From positions 1 through 40,682 of the forward strand of contig JAAVFI010000076.1 in NCBI GenBank assembly GCA_014800815.1: 40,682 bases of DNA, in the 5' to 3' direction. The stretch is from Bacteroidales bacterium (GTDB taxonomy: Bacteria; Bacteroidota; Bacteroidia; Bacteroidales; Muribaculaceae). Position numbers and translations under genes: made by a program. Positions 7,103 to 15,202 of the stretch are shown here, one piece after another (the stretch's first letter is position 1; each line of letters starts with the position of its first letter). The notes under the pieces are model-generated. The model saw only the letters and a list, made by a program, of their open reading frames with translations. It searched no databases and had not been told where the DNA came from.

Positions 7103-8497
7103 TTACCGCTGTGAGGCGGCAGCAATGTCGGCGGCAAGGCGTGGCACGCTGAGGCTGAGGTCGCCGGCGCCTGCCGTCAAAAGGATTTCAAAGTTACGAT
7201 TTTTCATTGTCTCGACAAAATCTTCTTTCGCAATCATCGACTTATTTTGATTTTTTATAAGGTCGAAGATTGTTTTGGAGCTGATTCCGGGAATAGGCTC
7301 CTCTCTTGCGGGGTAGAGATCGGTGAGAATCACTTCGTCGGCAAGGTCGAGAGCGGCGGCGAATTCTGCCGCAAAATCGCGTGTGCGTGAGTAGAGATGC
7401 GGCTGGAAGGCCACTGTGAGACGACGGCCGGGGTAGAGGGCGCGCACCGATTCGATGCTGCGGCGCAGCTCGTCGGGGTGGTGTGCGTAGTCGTCGATTA
7501 TGGCGCGTCCGTGCGGTCCTTTTTCCTTGAGGTGGAACTCGAAGCGGCGCTCTACGCCGGGGTACGACGCCATGGCCGAGCGGGCGAGCTCGGGGGTGAG
7601 GGTGCCGGTGAGCCATACGGCGGCGAGGGCTGCCACGGCGTTGTCGACATTTACATCGACGGGTACGCCGAGTTCGATATTGTCGATACGACCGCCGGGA
7701 TATACGAAGTCGAAGAACATCGAGCCGTCGGCGGTGCGCACGTTGTCGGCATGGAAGTCGCCGTCGGTGCGTCCGAAGTAGTGTACCTTGACGCCTTCGG
7801 CAGGACGCGGCACAAGCTTGAGGCCTGTGCGGAGAAGCAGGTGGCCGTCGGGGCGGATGAGCTCGGTGAAGTGCGCGAAGCTCTCAAGATATGCCTCCTC
7901 GGTACCGTAGATGTCGAGGTGGTCGGGATCGGTGGCGTTCACCACAGCGATGTAGGGCGTGAGCTGGTGGAAAGAGCGGTCGTATTCGTCGGCCTCGAGC
8001 ACGCTCCAGGGGGAGTCGGCGCTGAGTATGAGGTTGCTGTCGTAGCCCTTGAGGATGCCTCCGAGGAAGGCGTTGCAGCCCACGGCACCGCTGTGCATGA
8101 TGTGCGCGGCCATCGACGATGTGGTGGTCTTGCCGTGAGTGCCCGAGAAGCAGAGGCTCTTGGAGTCGCGGGTGATCTGACCGAGGACGTAGGCGCGTTT
8201 GCGCACTTCGAAGCCATTGTCGCGGAAGAAGGAGAGGGGGATGTTGGTGGCGGGTACGGCGGGAGTGTACACCACGAGGGTATCGGCGGGGTCGCGGAAG
8301 TCGGCGGGGACGGCATCCATGGAGTCGTCGAAGCTGATTACAGCTCCTTCGGCCGCGAGTTCGTCGGTGAGATGCGAGGATGTGCGGTCGTAGCCTGCTA
8401 CGGCGAGGCCGCGGGAGAGGTAGTAGCGGGCGAGGGCGGCCATACCTATGCCGCCTATGCCTGCGAAATATACTTTACGGAAGTTTGCTTTTTCCAT
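7103..8497 (-). CDS. murC: UDP-N-acetylmuramate--L-alanine ligase MurC
   Basis: 464-residue cytoplasmic Mur ligase adding L-Ala to UDP-MurNAc, the first step of stem-peptide synthesis. The N-terminal UDP-binding Rossmann segment is VYFAGIGGIGMAALA (9-23). The ATP P-loop is SGTHGKTTTSS (118-128). The middle domain has VLEADEYDRSF, and the C-terminal domain has VERRFEFH and DDYAHHPDE, the latter characteristic of MurC. Length is normal. It sits 21 nt after murG and 13 nt before ftsQ, the usual dcw order. Confidence 0.97.
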   Translation of the reverse strand: MEKANFRKVYFAGIGGIGMAALARYYLSRGLAVAGYDRTSSHLTDELAAEGAVISFDDSMDAVPADFRDPADTLVVYTPAVPATNIPLSFFRDNGFEVRKRAYVLGQITRDSKSLCFSGTHGKTTTSSMAAHIMHSGAVGCNAFLGGILKGYDSNLILSADSPWSVLEADEYDRSFHQLTPYIAVVNATDPDHLDIYGTEEAYLESFAHFTELIRPDGHLLLRTGLKLVPRPAEGVKVHYFGRTDGDFHADNVRTADGSMFFDFVYPGGRIDNIELGVPVDVNVDNAVAALAAVWLTGTLTPELARSAMASYPGVERRFEFHLKEKGPHGRAIIDDYAHHPDELRRSIESVRALYPGRRLTVAFQPHLYSRTRDFAAEFAAALDLADEVILTDLYPAREEPIPGISSKTIFDLIKNQNKSMIAKEDFVETMKNRNFEILLTAGAGDLSLSVPRLAADIAAASQR

Positions 8498-8518
8498 TGC
8501 TTGTCGGTTGGTTGGATA

Positions 8519-9679
8519 TTAAGCTTCTGCGTGGGCGGCGTTGACAGTCAGCGCTATCTGGCGTACTATGGCGGCGTCGCTGTCGCGCAGGGCGAGGCTT
8601 GAGATATTCTCGCTCAGGAGGCGGAGAGTCTCAGTATTCTCTATTATAGTGCAGATGTCGACCCAGAGTCTGCTGCCGGCATCGGCGTCGAGCACCATGT
8701 CGGCGGCGCCGCGCGAGGCGAGGGCTTCGGCATTGTGGCGCTGGTGGTCTTCGGCGACGTTGGGCGACGGCACGAGTATTGCGGGCTTGCCGAGGAGCTC
8801 GAGCTCGCTGATAGTGCCTGCACCGGCACGGGCTACCACGAGGTCGGCGGCGCAGTAGGCCGTTGCCATGTCGGAGATGAAGTCGGTGAGGATGATGTTG
8901 GAGGGGAGAATGCCCTCTACAGCTTCCTGACAGCGCTTGTGGTCGGCACCGCCGCATTGCCAGAGCAGGTCGAATTTCACTTTTCCGGCGTCGCCGCTGC
9001 GGATTACCTGTATCATGGCTTCATTGAGCGAGCGGGCTCCGAGACTGCCGCCTACGATAAGCACCATAGGCCGCTTGCCGCTGAAACCGAGGCGCTTGCG
9101 GGCCTCAGTGCTGTCGCAGTCGGGCTCGAGGAGGGCCTTACGCACGGGGTTGCCGGTCATCACTATCTTGTCGGCGGGGAAGAAACGCTCCATGCCGGGG
9201 TAAGCCACGCATATCTTGGAGGCATGGCCGGCGAGGAGTTTGTTTGTGACGCCCGCGAATGAGTTCTGCTCCTGCAGGAGGGTGGGTATGCCGAGCTTCT
9301 GAGCGGCCTTGAGGGTGGGGCCGGAGGCGTAGCCGCCGACACCTACGGCGATGTCGGGCTTGAAGTCGCGCACTATGCGTCGGGCCATTCGTACACTCTT
9401 GAAGAGTTTTATCAGCACGCCGAAATTACGCCATAGCCTGCGGCGGTCGAAGCCGGCCACGGGCAAGCCGAGGATGTCGTAGCCCGCTTCGGGCACGCGA
9501 CGCATCTCCATGCGGTTTTCGGCACCGACGAAGAGTATCTCGGTGCCGGGGTAGGTGCGCTTCAGAGCGTCGGCTATCGACAGTGCGGGGAATATGTGGC
9601 CTCCCGTGCCGCCTCCGCTGATTATCACGCGAAGGGGGCGGTTGAGTTTGAGGGGGATTATGGTGCTGTTTTCGGACAT
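8519..9679 (-). CDS. murG: UDP-GlcNAc:undecaprenyl-PP-MurNAc-pentapeptide GlcNAc transferase MurG
   Basis: 386-residue GT28-family glycosyltransferase that turns lipid I into lipid II at the inner face of the cytoplasmic membrane. The donor/acceptor loop SGGGTGGHIFPALSIA (about 21-36) is exact, and GVGGYASGPTLKAA and LQEQNSFAGVTNKLL are typical of the N domain. The C domain has VGGSLGARSLNE and VARAGAGTISELELLGKPAILVP. About 15 residues at the N-terminus precede the fold; a slightly later start is possible but no better ATG is visible. It is 18 nt from ftsW. Confidence 0.97.
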   Translation of the reverse strand: MSENSTIIPLKLNRPLRVIISGGGTGGHIFPALSIADALKRTYPGTEILFVGAENRMEMRRVPEAGYDILGLPVAGFDRRRLWRNFGVLIKLFKSVRMARRIVRDFKPDIAVGVGGYASGPTLKAAQKLGIPTLLQEQNSFAGVTNKLLAGHASKICVAYPGMERFFPADKIVMTGNPVRKALLEPDCDSTEARKRLGFSGKRPMVLIVGGSLGARSLNEAMIQVIRSGDAGKVKFDLLWQCGGADHKRCQEAVEGILPSNIILTDFISDMATAYCAADLVVARAGAGTISELELLGKPAILVPSPNVAEDHQRHNAEALASRGAADMVLDADAGSRLWVDICTIIENTETLRLLSENISSLALRDSDAAIVRQIALTVNAAHAEA

Positions 9680-9697
9680 GGCTGTAAGTGTTTGTTT

Positions 9698-11008
9698 TTA
9701 TGCTTCAACAACTTCGGCTATCGACGGGTTTACGCTTCGGGTCTCTTCGGGCAAACTATTATGCTCGAGTTTCTGCTCGGCGGGGGTGTCGGTGACGCGT
9801 ACGGCGTGCCTTGCCACGCTGAGCATGACACCGAAAGCCATAGATGTGGCTATCACCGATATACCGCCTTTGGAGATGAGCGGGAGCGGCTGACCCGACA
9901 CGGGAAATACGCCCGATACGATAGCCATATGGTAGAGTGCCTGGAAGACTATGACGAAGGCACAGCCCATGACGAGGATGCCCGGCATCGTCTGCCGGAA
10001 GCGCATGGTGAGTTTGGCACTTCGCCCGAGTATCCACATATACACCACAAGGATGCCGAGGCCGACAAAGAGGCCGAGCTCCTCGATGATGATAGCGAAG
10101 ATGTAGTCGGAGAAAGCGAGGGGCAGACGGGCGTTCTCGCGTGAGCGGCCTACGCCTACGCCGAAGAGACCGCCGTGAGCCTGCGCTATGTAGCTTAGCT
10201 GCTCCTGCTGGTGCTCGGTGGAGAATTTGTCGAGGTGCTTGTCGCCGCGGAAATGCTGCTTTACGCGCTCGCGCCACACATTGCCTCGGCCGTCGGCGCG
10301 GGCTGTCTCGCCTTCGCCGTTGAGAGCTATCACGCGTTCCTGCTGAGGGGTGAGTTTCACGTCGCTCTTGAGCTGAGTCTTGAGGCCGATAGCTATGCCT
10401 CCGCAGAGTACGCCTATGGCTACGGCGATGCCGAATTTCTTAAGCCCCATGCCGCCGATGAGCATCATCGAGTAGCAGATGCACACCACTACAATGGTGT
10501 TTGAGAGGCCTTGAGAGAAAAGCAGCAGGGCGCAGATGCCCATAAATCCCATGCACATCCAGAGGCCGCGCTCGGTCACGTCGCGCCGTCCTTTCACCTG
10601 ATTTCGGGTGAGAATCCAGGCCATGCCAAGAGCGGCACCGAGCTTCATGAACTCGGCTGGGAGCACCGGCACACCCATGATGCGGATGGCGCGCATGGCA
10701 CCGTTGACTTCCGTGCCGACTATTCGCACGGCAAACATCAGGCCTATGCAGAAGAATACGAATACGGGTATCATCCTGTAGATATGCCTGTAGTGTATGT
10801 GCTGGAGTATGAGCATGATGAGCAGACCTGCGGCTATGAAGTAGCCGTGGCGGATTACGGGCGTGAATATAGAGCCTACCGTCACTTCCTGTATCGAGGC
10901 CGAGAAGAGCTCGATGACAGCTACGATTACGAGCAGGATATAAGTACCCCAGAGGTGGTGGTCGGTGCGCTTTTTGCGCACGGGAGTGGCAGAGAGAGCG
11001 GAGTCCAT
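9698..11008 (-). CDS. ftsW: SEDS-family peptidoglycan glycosyltransferase FtsW
   Basis: 436-residue polytopic membrane protein. SEDS proteins polymerise lipid II into glycan strands together with a class B PBP, here the ftsI product. About ten hydrophobic helices are visible. Family motifs are PVLPAEFMKLG (cytoplasmic/periplasmic loop region), the long periplasmic loop ending SYIAQAHGGLFGVGVGRS, the FSDYIFAIIIEELG segment with the conserved acidic residues, and LPLISKGGISVIA. The last has SKGG where proteobacterial FtsW often has S(Y/S)GG. It lies between murD (15 nt) and murG (18 nt). Confidence 0.96.
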   Translation of the reverse strand: MDSALSATPVRKKRTDHHLWGTYILLVIVAVIELFSASIQEVTVGSIFTPVIRHGYFIAAGLLIMLILQHIHYRHIYRMIPVFVFFCIGLMFAVRIVGTEVNGAMRAIRIMGVPVLPAEFMKLGAALGMAWILTRNQVKGRRDVTERGLWMCMGFMGICALLLFSQGLSNTIVVVCICYSMMLIGGMGLKKFGIAVAIGVLCGGIAIGLKTQLKSDVKLTPQQERVIALNGEGETARADGRGNVWRERVKQHFRGDKHLDKFSTEHQQEQLSYIAQAHGGLFGVGVGRSRENARLPLAFSDYIFAIIIEELGLFVGLGILVVYMWILGRSAKLTMRFRQTMPGILVMGCAFVIVFQALYHMAIVSGVFPVSGQPLPLISKGGISVIATSMAFGVMLSVARHAVRVTDTPAEQKLEHNSLPEETRSVNPSIAEVVEA

Positions 11009-11023
11009 TAGAGGTGAGTGTTG

Positions 11024-12430
11024 TTAAGAGTTGAGAGTTTCTTTTTCTTCAGAATCCTTCAGGGCGAGTACGGCGGCTTTGAATTGGCGGCCGCGGTCTT
11101 CGTAGCTCTTGAAGAGGTCGAAGCTGGCGCAGCAGGGCGAGAGAAGCACGGTGTCGCCGTCGGTGGCGAAGCTGCGGCAGGCCTCGATTGCATCGGCAAG
11201 GCTGTGGCAGTCGGCCATGAGGGGGACGTGGGGGCCGAAAAATTCCATGATTTTGGCGTTGTCCTTACCCATAGCCACGATAGCCTTCACCTTCTCCTGC
11301 ACCAGAGGCAGAATTTCGGAGTAGTCGTTGCCCTTGTCCTTGCCGCCGAGGATGAGGACGGTAGGAGTCGTCATGGCTTCGAGGGCATAGTAGCAGGAGT
11401 TTACGTTGGTAGCCTTGGAGTCGTTTATCCAGCGCACGCCGTCGATGTCAGCAGTGAATTCGAGTCGGTGCTCCACGCCGCAGAAGTCGGAGAGGGCCTC
11501 ACGGATATCGTCCTTGCTCACATCGCAGAGGCAGGCCGAAAGGCCGGCGGCCATGGAGTTGAATACGTTGTGAAGACCGTTGAGAGCGAGGTCGGCGCGG
11601 GGCATGCTCATAGAGGTGCCCGGAGTATTGAAAATAAGCTGATTTTCGGCGTCGATATAGGCAGCCGAACCTTCCTCATAGTACTCTGAGAAGGGCAGCA
11701 TGCGTGCCGCGGTGCCCACCTTGGCGAGCTGTGCCGAGATTATGGGGTCGTCTTTCCAGAAAATGAAAGAGTCGCTCGCCTCCATATTGCGGAGAATGCG
11801 GAATTTAGCCTTCACATAGTTCTCCATTTTATGGTCGTAGCGGTCGAGGTGGTCGGGGGTGATGTTGAGGAGTACGGCGATGTCGGCCTTGAACTCGTAC
11901 ATGTTGTCGAGCTGGAAACTGCTGAGCTCCACTACATATACAGCGTGAGGTTCGCGCGCCACCTGGTAGGCGAGACTCATACCTATATTGCCTGCCAGCG
12001 AGGCGTCGATGCCCGCATGGCGCAGAATGTGGTGGGTGAGCATGGTCGTGGTCGTCTTGCCGTTCGAACCGGTGATACACACCATTTTAGAGTCGGTGTA
12101 CCGGCCTGCGAACTCTATCTCGCTGATGATAGGAATATTCTTGGAGCGGACAGCTTCCACTACGGGTGCGTCGAGGGGGATGCCGGGGCTTTTCACCACT
12201 TCGTCGGCATCGAGAATACGCTCCATGGTGTGGCCGCCGTCTTCGAAGGCTATACCTTCTTCTATAAGGCGGTCGCGGTATTTGGGGGCTATAGAGCCTG
12301 AGTCGCTGAGGAATACGTCGAATCCTTTGTCTTTGGCGAGCACAGCGGCGCCGAAGCCGCTTTCGCCCGCACCGAGTACCACAAGGCGTTTAGTGTTTTC
12401 TTTCATATCTTGACGGGTACGGATTGTCAT
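11024..12430 (-). CDS. murD: UDP-N-acetylmuramoyl-L-alanine--D-glutamate ligase MurD
   Basis: 468-residue Mur ligase that adds D-Glu to UDP-MurNAc-L-Ala. The N-terminal dinucleotide-type fold begins RLVVLGAGESGFGAAVLA (15-32), the P-loop is TGSNGKTTTT (120-129), and ITPDHLDRYDH and WINDSKATNVNS are family motifs. The ATG at 12430 overlaps the mraY stop as ATGA, favouring translational coupling. A second ATG at 12406 (MKENTKRLVVLG) would give a start nearer to that of relatives, so the true N-terminus could be eight residues shorter. Order mraY-murD-ftsW is standard. Confidence 0.96.
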   Translation of the reverse strand: MTIRTRQDMKENTKRLVVLGAGESGFGAAVLAKDKGFDVFLSDSGSIAPKYRDRLIEEGIAFEDGGHTMERILDADEVVKSPGIPLDAPVVEAVRSKNIPIISEIEFAGRYTDSKMVCITGSNGKTTTTMLTHHILRHAGIDASLAGNIGMSLAYQVAREPHAVYVVELSSFQLDNMYEFKADIAVLLNITPDHLDRYDHKMENYVKAKFRILRNMEASDSFIFWKDDPIISAQLAKVGTAARMLPFSEYYEEGSAAYIDAENQLIFNTPGTSMSMPRADLALNGLHNVFNSMAAGLSACLCDVSKDDIREALSDFCGVEHRLEFTADIDGVRWINDSKATNVNSCYYALEAMTTPTVLILGGKDKGNDYSEILPLVQEKVKAIVAMGKDNAKIMEFFGPHVPLMADCHSLADAIEACRSFATDGDTVLLSPCCASFDLFKSYEDRGRQFKAAVLALKDSEEKETLNS

Positions 12431-13674
12431 CTGATTTTCAATGTAACGAAGGTAATGGCGGCAAGAATTATGCCGATAATCCAGAAGCGTGTCACGATTT
12501 TCTGTTCGGGGATAGCTCTGCCCGGACTCTGGATGAGAGCGTCGACCACACCGGCATCTTTCTGGAAGTGGTGGTGGAGAGGCGTCATCTTGAATATGCG
12601 TTTGCCGCCGGTGCGCTTGAAGTAGGCCACCTGGATTATTACCGAGAGGTCTTCAATATAGAAGAGACCGCAGAGGATAGGCAGCAGCAGCTCCTTGCGA
12701 ATGAGTATGGCGAATACGGCTATCACACCGCCGAGCATAAGGCTGCCCGTGTCGCCCATGAATACCTGGGCGGGCGAAGCGTTGTACCACAGGAAGCCGA
12801 CGAGCGCCCCTACGAACGCCGCCATATACACCACCAGCTCCTCGCTGCCCGGCACATACATTATATTAAGGTAGGAGGAGTAGATGATGTTGCCTCCGAG
12901 ATAAGCCATGACGGCGAGCGCCGTGCCCGCTATAGCCGAGAGTCCGGCAGTCATGCCGTCGAGACCGTCGTTGAGGTTGGCACCGTTGCTCGTGGCCGAT
13001 ACGAGGAAGATAGTGATGAAGAAGAATACTATCCAGCCCCCGGTCTCGGCATGGTCGCCGAGCCAGCCCGTAATCCACGAATAGTTGAAGTTGTTGTCCT
13101 TGACAAACGGTATGGTGGTCTGGGGCGACTTCACGGGGGTGTCTTCATAGATTACCTCTTCCACGCGGTGAGTCTCGGTGCTTATCACCTCGCTGTTTTC
13201 CACAATGGTCATCGAAGGGCTGAGGTACATGGTCATGGCCACGACTACGGCGATGCCTACCTGACCTATGATTTTGTATTTGCCCTTCATGCCGTCCTTA
13301 TTGTGCTTGCGCAGCTTCAGATAGTCGTCGAGGAAGCCGATAGTGCCGAGCCAGAGAGTGCTCACAAGCATCAGTATCATGTATATGTTGCCGAGGTTGC
13401 CCACGAGGAGGCAGGGTATGAGGATAGCCGCCATGATGATGAGGCCGCCCATGGTCGGGGTGCCCGTTTTCTTGAGCTGACCTTCGAGCGAGAGGTCGCG
13501 GACAATTTCGCCGATCTGCATCTTCTGCAGACGGCCTATGATGCTCTTACCGGCGAAAATCGCCACAAGGAGGGCGAGTACGAAAGCCGCACCCGAGCGA
13601 AATGTTATGTAAGTCATCAGGCGGGCTCCGGGGAAGTCGCCGCTCTGAAGCAGGGTGAACAGTGAATAAAGCAT
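12427..13674 (-). CDS. mraY: Phospho-N-acetylmuramoyl-pentapeptide transferase MraY
   Basis: 415-residue polytopic enzyme that moves phospho-MurNAc-pentapeptide from UDP to undecaprenyl phosphate, forming lipid I. Catalytic motifs: the first aspartate pair region GFLDDYLKLRKHN, LNDGLDGMTAG, MGDTGSLMLGG, and the histidine cluster PLHHHFQKDAG. Well-studied MraY proteins are about 325-360 residues. The extra length is a loop of about 45 residues at roughly 155-205 with little similarity to those enzymes, as in other Bacteroidota. It is 32 nt downstream of murE and overlaps murD by 4 bp. Confidence 0.96.
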   Translation of the reverse strand: MLYSLFTLLQSGDFPGARLMTYITFRSGAAFVLALLVAIFAGKSIIGRLQKMQIGEIVRDLSLEGQLKKTGTPTMGGLIIMAAILIPCLLVGNLGNIYMILMLVSTLWLGTIGFLDDYLKLRKHNKDGMKGKYKIIGQVGIAVVVAMTMYLSPSMTIVENSEVISTETHRVEEVIYEDTPVKSPQTTIPFVKDNNFNYSWITGWLGDHAETGGWIVFFFITIFLVSATSNGANLNDGLDGMTAGLSAIAGTALAVMAYLGGNIIYSSYLNIMYVPGSEELVVYMAAFVGALVGFLWYNASPAQVFMGDTGSLMLGGVIAVFAILIRKELLLPILCGLFYIEDLSVIIQVAYFKRTGGKRIFKMTPLHHHFQKDAGVVDALIQSPGRAIPEQKIVTRFWIIGIILAAITFVTLKIR

Positions 13675-13706
13675 CTCTATGATTCTTTTTTCGGAAATTC
13701 TACAGA

Positions 13707-15197
13707 TTAGAGACCGGCTTCGGCAAAGGCCTTGCGCACTTCCTCGCGGTCGTCAAAATGGAATTCGGTGTTGCCGATTACCTGAGTGGTCTCATGGCCC
13801 TTGCCGGCAAGAAGGATGATATCGCCCGGCTTTGCCAGCGCCACGGCACGACGGATAGCGGTGCCGCGGTCGGCGATGCGCTCCACACGGTCAGCGTAGG
13901 CGGGATGAATACCGGCATACATCTCCTCGATGATAGCGTCGGGGTCTTCGCTGCGGGGGTTGTCGCTGGTGAGAATCACCACCGAACTGCGTTCGGCAGC
14001 AGCGGCACCCATGAGGGGCCGCTTGCCGCGGTCGCGTTCGCCGCCCGCACCGCAAACGGTGATTACGCGGGAGTCGCCGGAAACATTCGATATAGTGTCG
14101 AGGACGTTGATGAGGGCGTCGGGAGTGTGGGCGTAGTCGACAATGGCGGTGATGCCGTTGGACGAGCGTATAGGTTCGAAGCGTCCGGCCACGGGCACGA
14201 GGCGGCTCATGAGCGGGAGCACTTCCTCGCGGGGGATGCCGAGCAGGAGGGCCGCACCGTAGACTGCCGCGAGATTGGATGCGTTGAAGTTGCCGGCAAA
14301 CATTGTCTCCACTTCATCGCCGTCGAACTCAAGGAGCATGCCGTCGATGCGGTCGTGGATCAGACGCACGCGGTAGTCGGCAAGGTCGCGCAGACTGTAG
14401 GTGGCGCGGCGAGCGGCAGTGTTCTGGAGCATTACGGCACCGTTGCGGTCGTCGGCGTTGACCAGTGCGAAGGCATCGGCAGGGAGGCCGTCGAAGAACG
14501 ATTTCTTGGCCTTGAGGTAGGCGTCGAAAGTTTTGTGATAGTCGAGGTGGTCGCGTGTGAGGTTGGTGAAGATACCTCCGGCGAAAGTAAGACCTGCTAT
14601 GCGCTTCTGGTCGGCGGCATGGCTGCTCACCTCCATAGAAGCGAAAGTGCAGCCGGCATCTACCATGCGGCGGAGAAGTCGGTTGAGCAGCACGGGGTCG
14701 GGCGTGGTGTGGTCGGCAGGGATGCACTCCGAGTCTATGCAGTTGCACACAGTGGAGAGCAGACCCGCTTTGTGTCCGCGCATACGTGCCATTTCATAGA
14801 GCAGAGTGGCGATAGTGGTCTTGCCGTTGGTACCGGTGACGCCCACGAGAGTGAGTTCGTCGGAGGGGTCGCCGTAGAATCGTGAGGCGAGCAGGCCCAG
14901 AGCCTCGCGGGTGTCGGCAACCTTGTAGAAGGTCACACCGGCGGGCATGTCGGCAGGAAGTTCTTCGCATACAATCACCGAAGCACCGGCTGCGATAGCC
15001 TTGTCGATGAAGCGGTGGCCGTCGACGGCCACACCGCGAACGGCTACGAAGAGTGCCCCGGGACTTACTTCGCGTGAGTCGGCAGTGACGAGAGTCACCG
15101 CTGAAGATAAGTCGGGGGTGCCGACTGTTTCCAGTGGTTTTATAGCGTCTGCGAGGGCTTCGAGGGCGCACTCGCGCTTGTCATTGTCGGTAGTCAT
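13707..15197 (-). CDS. murE: UDP-MurNAc-tripeptide ligase MurE (meso-DAP type)
   Basis: 496-residue Mur ligase adding the third stem-peptide residue. The P-loop is GVTGTNGKTTIAT (119-131). The substrate-selecting motif is D412-N-P-R-S-E-D-P; DNPR is the established signature for meso-diaminopimelate, against forms ending in other residues for L-lysine. The peptidoglycan of this organism is therefore expected to be the DAP type. The N-terminal domain has TADSREVSPGALFVAVRG. It starts 5 nt after the ftsI stop. Confidence 0.97.
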   Translation of the reverse strand: MTTDNDKRECALEALADAIKPLETVGTPDLSSAVTLVTADSREVSPGALFVAVRGVAVDGHRFIDKAIAAGASVIVCEELPADMPAGVTFYKVADTREALGLLASRFYGDPSDELTLVGVTGTNGKTTIATLLYEMARMRGHKAGLLSTVCNCIDSECIPADHTTPDPVLLNRLLRRMVDAGCTFASMEVSSHAADQKRIAGLTFAGGIFTNLTRDHLDYHKTFDAYLKAKKSFFDGLPADAFALVNADDRNGAVMLQNTAARRATYSLRDLADYRVRLIHDRIDGMLLEFDGDEVETMFAGNFNASNLAAVYGAALLLGIPREEVLPLMSRLVPVAGRFEPIRSSNGITAIVDYAHTPDALINVLDTISNVSGDSRVITVCGAGGERDRGKRPLMGAAAAERSSVVILTSDNPRSEDPDAIIEEMYAGIHPAYADRVERIADRGTAIRRAVALAKPGDIILLAGKGHETTQVIGNTEFHFDDREEVRKAFAEAGL

Positions 15198-15202
15198 TAT
15201 TG